Source of the DNA: Clostridiales bacterium 38-18
GTDB lineage: Bacteria; Bacillota; Clostridia; Peptostreptococcales; Acidaminobacteraceae
DNA length: 64,000 nucleotides
Reading direction: 5' to 3'
Assembly (NCBI GenBank): GCA_001897605.1
Contig: MKTL01000006.1
Span: 487,132-551,131 of the forward strand
Shown here: one piece after another, positions 63,242 to 64,000 of the stretch
How the letters are laid out: every line of letters begins with the position of its first letter
How positions within the stretch are numbered: position 1 is the stretch's first letter
The notes under the pieces: generated by a model
The model's input: the letters and a program-made list of their open reading frames with translations, nothing else
Databases searched by the model: none
Told to the model about the DNA's origin: nothing
Program-made: the position numbers and the translations under genes

Positions 63242-63270
63242 ATATAACCTATCTTGTGTCTATAAATCAA
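63242..63270 (-). promoter_or_regulatory. pepV promoter
   Basis: TTGATT, 17 bases, TTATAT on the minus strand, 48 bases before the pepV start. Confidence 0.45.
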
Positions 63271-63320
63271 TAATTTGTGTCATTAGTATAATTATTTTTA
63301 TTTACAGCCATATGAACAAA

Positions 63321-63402
63321 AAAATTCGCAATATTAAATTCTTCGGACGTCGGTCCTCGGCAAGCCTGCGGAGCGTCCTACGAATTCAATATTGCGAATT
63401 TT
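63321..63402 (-). repeat. Long GC-cored hairpin downstream of ileS (terminator and possible repeat element)
   Basis: Perfect 15-base arms AAAATTCGCAATATT and AATATTGCGAATTTT are followed inward by partly paired AATTC and GGACG/CGTCC segments and a GC-rich centre (GGTCCTCGGCAAGCC). On the minus strand the hairpin ends in a run of seven T. The core is far richer in G and C than its surroundings. Confidence 0.7.
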
Positions 63403-63536
63403 ATATACATTTTTTTTCAGTCTGTTTATTCAATAGTTAAATTTAATAGTTAAATTAAGTACCAAAATTAATTGTCTAAATAATCAACTAAAATTAATTT
63501 ATAACATCAAAACTATAATTTAGAACTAAAAATAAC

Positions 63537-64000
63537 TTAGTTCTTTGTGACGAATACACCAACCTCGTTTCCATTGAGCTGATGCATTTCGTATGGTTGA
63601 TCTTGACCAGCTACTAGAGCGGTTGCCAATGTTTCTGACTTGATATACTCAGCATACGCTTCTACAGCATTTGCAAACGCTTCTGGCGCTTGGTAGAAAA
63701 TCGTAATTTGATCCATCATTTCATAGTCATTTGCTTTTCTCATTTGTTGAACTCTTGAGATTAGTTCTCTTGCGTAACCTTCTGCGATGAGTTCATCCGT
63801 TAATTGCGTATCTAGGATGATAAAACGGTTATTTTCCATTTTAACAGTGAAGCCTTCCTTCGCATTGATGTTAATGAGAACGTGCTCAGCAGTAACTTCA
63901 AACGGTTGGCCTTCAAGCTCAATCGTAACACTTTCGCCACCGTCGAGTTTCATCGCATAAACTTGTGGGTCTAGCTTGTTTAGCTCAGCCGTGAACGCAC
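63537..64000 (-). CDS. ileS: Isoleucyl-tRNA synthetase (C-terminal 153 residues; runs off the window)
   Basis: IleRS charges tRNA-Ile. The frame stays open to the window edge, above the track's internal Met (reading AFTAELNKLDPQVYAM before it). The fragment is the extreme C-terminus, after the anticodon-binding domain, with VTAEHVLININAKEGFTVKM and the conserved YARELISRVQQMRKANDYEM, followed by TIFYQAPEAF. This tail is the type found in the IleRS class that lacks the terminal zinc finger (DUF5915-containing, often mupirocin-resistant). That class call rests on this short region only. Confidence 0.9.
   Translation of the reverse strand, partial: AFTAELNKLDPQVYAMKLDGGESVTIELEGQPFEVTAEHVLININAKEGFTVKMENNRFIILDTQLTDELIAEGYARELISRVQQMRKANDYEMMDQITIFYQAPEAFANAVEAYAEYIKSETLATALVAGQDQPYEMHQLNGNEVGVFVTKN

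Larger units (their letters stand above)
63195..63536. other. Intergenic region between ileS and pepV
   Basis: This 342-base region holds the pepV promoter (right of its start), a long GC-cored hairpin at 63321-63402 and an AT-rich stretch up to the ileS stop. The track ORF at 63162-63440 crosses the hairpin and is not a credible gene. Confidence 0.6.

Noticed and set aside
63162-63440. 92-residue plus-strand ORF
   Set aside because: Crosses the pepV start, its promoter and the GC-cored hairpin; no ribosome site.

Overview
The window is a low-GC bacterial chromosome segment of the Firmicutes type, most likely from a flagellated anaerobic member of the Clostridia. This rests on CodY, the dprA-topA-codY-flg order, the rnc-smc-ftsY-ylxM-ffh-rpsP run, PrkC/PrpC, YloU/YloV, RqcH, PepV and acetate kinase, with AGGAGG-type ribosome sites in front of most genes. 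I cannot name the genus. Nearly every base is coding. I see no rRNA, tRNA, CRISPR array, insertion sequence or prophage. Much of the order is collinear with the Bacillus subtilis rqcH-to-fliF segment, with insertions and deletions.

Layout, left to right. 1-2.5 kb (minus): start of a flagellar operon, flgB-flgC-fliE-fliF, with fliF cut by the window edge. 2.8-12.5 kb (minus): rbgA, rnhB, a FliK-like and an FlhB-tail-like gene, yraN, comM, dprA, topA and codY. Genes found between topA and codY in Bacillus (trmFO, xerC, hslVU) are absent. 12.8-23.1 kb (minus): the core translation and secretion cluster rnc, a radical SAM gene, smc, ftsY, ylxM, ffh, rpsP, khpA, rimM, trmD and rplS. 23.4-27.8 kb (minus): ackA, yceD, rpmF, plsX and a UMF1-type transporter that sits where fab and acpP genes usually lie. 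28.0-29.9 kb (plus): tmcAL and thyX. 30.0-35.8 kb (minus): rsmD, coaD and a coiled-coil gene, then yloU, yloV and recG. rpmB stands alone on the plus strand. 36.4-42.6 kb (minus): rsmB, prpC, prkC, rsgA, rpe, thiN. 42.8-50.3 kb (minus): yicC, gmk, rpoZ, coaBC, priA, def, fmt and a membrane zinc peptidase. 50.5-55.5 kb (plus): rqcH, a membrane-tethered binding-protein-like gene, a small membrane protein and an unusual chemoreceptor. 55.6-64.0 kb: rluD-pyrR (minus), a two-gene ThrE-type exporter (plus), fabG-maoC (minus) behind a candidate sigma-54 promoter, an orphan 110-residue gene (plus), phoH, pepV and the 3' end of ileS (minus).

Most genes are housekeeping: ribosome assembly, SRP targeting, tRNA and rRNA modification, chromosome segregation, replication restart and cofactor synthesis. 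The less ordinary items are a chemoreceptor with a Cache-like domain at its cytoplasmic C-terminus, a -24/-12 promoter ahead of fabG-maoC with an upstream inverted repeat, a GC-rich long hairpin downstream of ileS, a leader hairpin that would cover the rnc ribosome site, and several terminator-like hairpins placed between genes that would otherwise form operons. No wholly new multi-gene system stands out.
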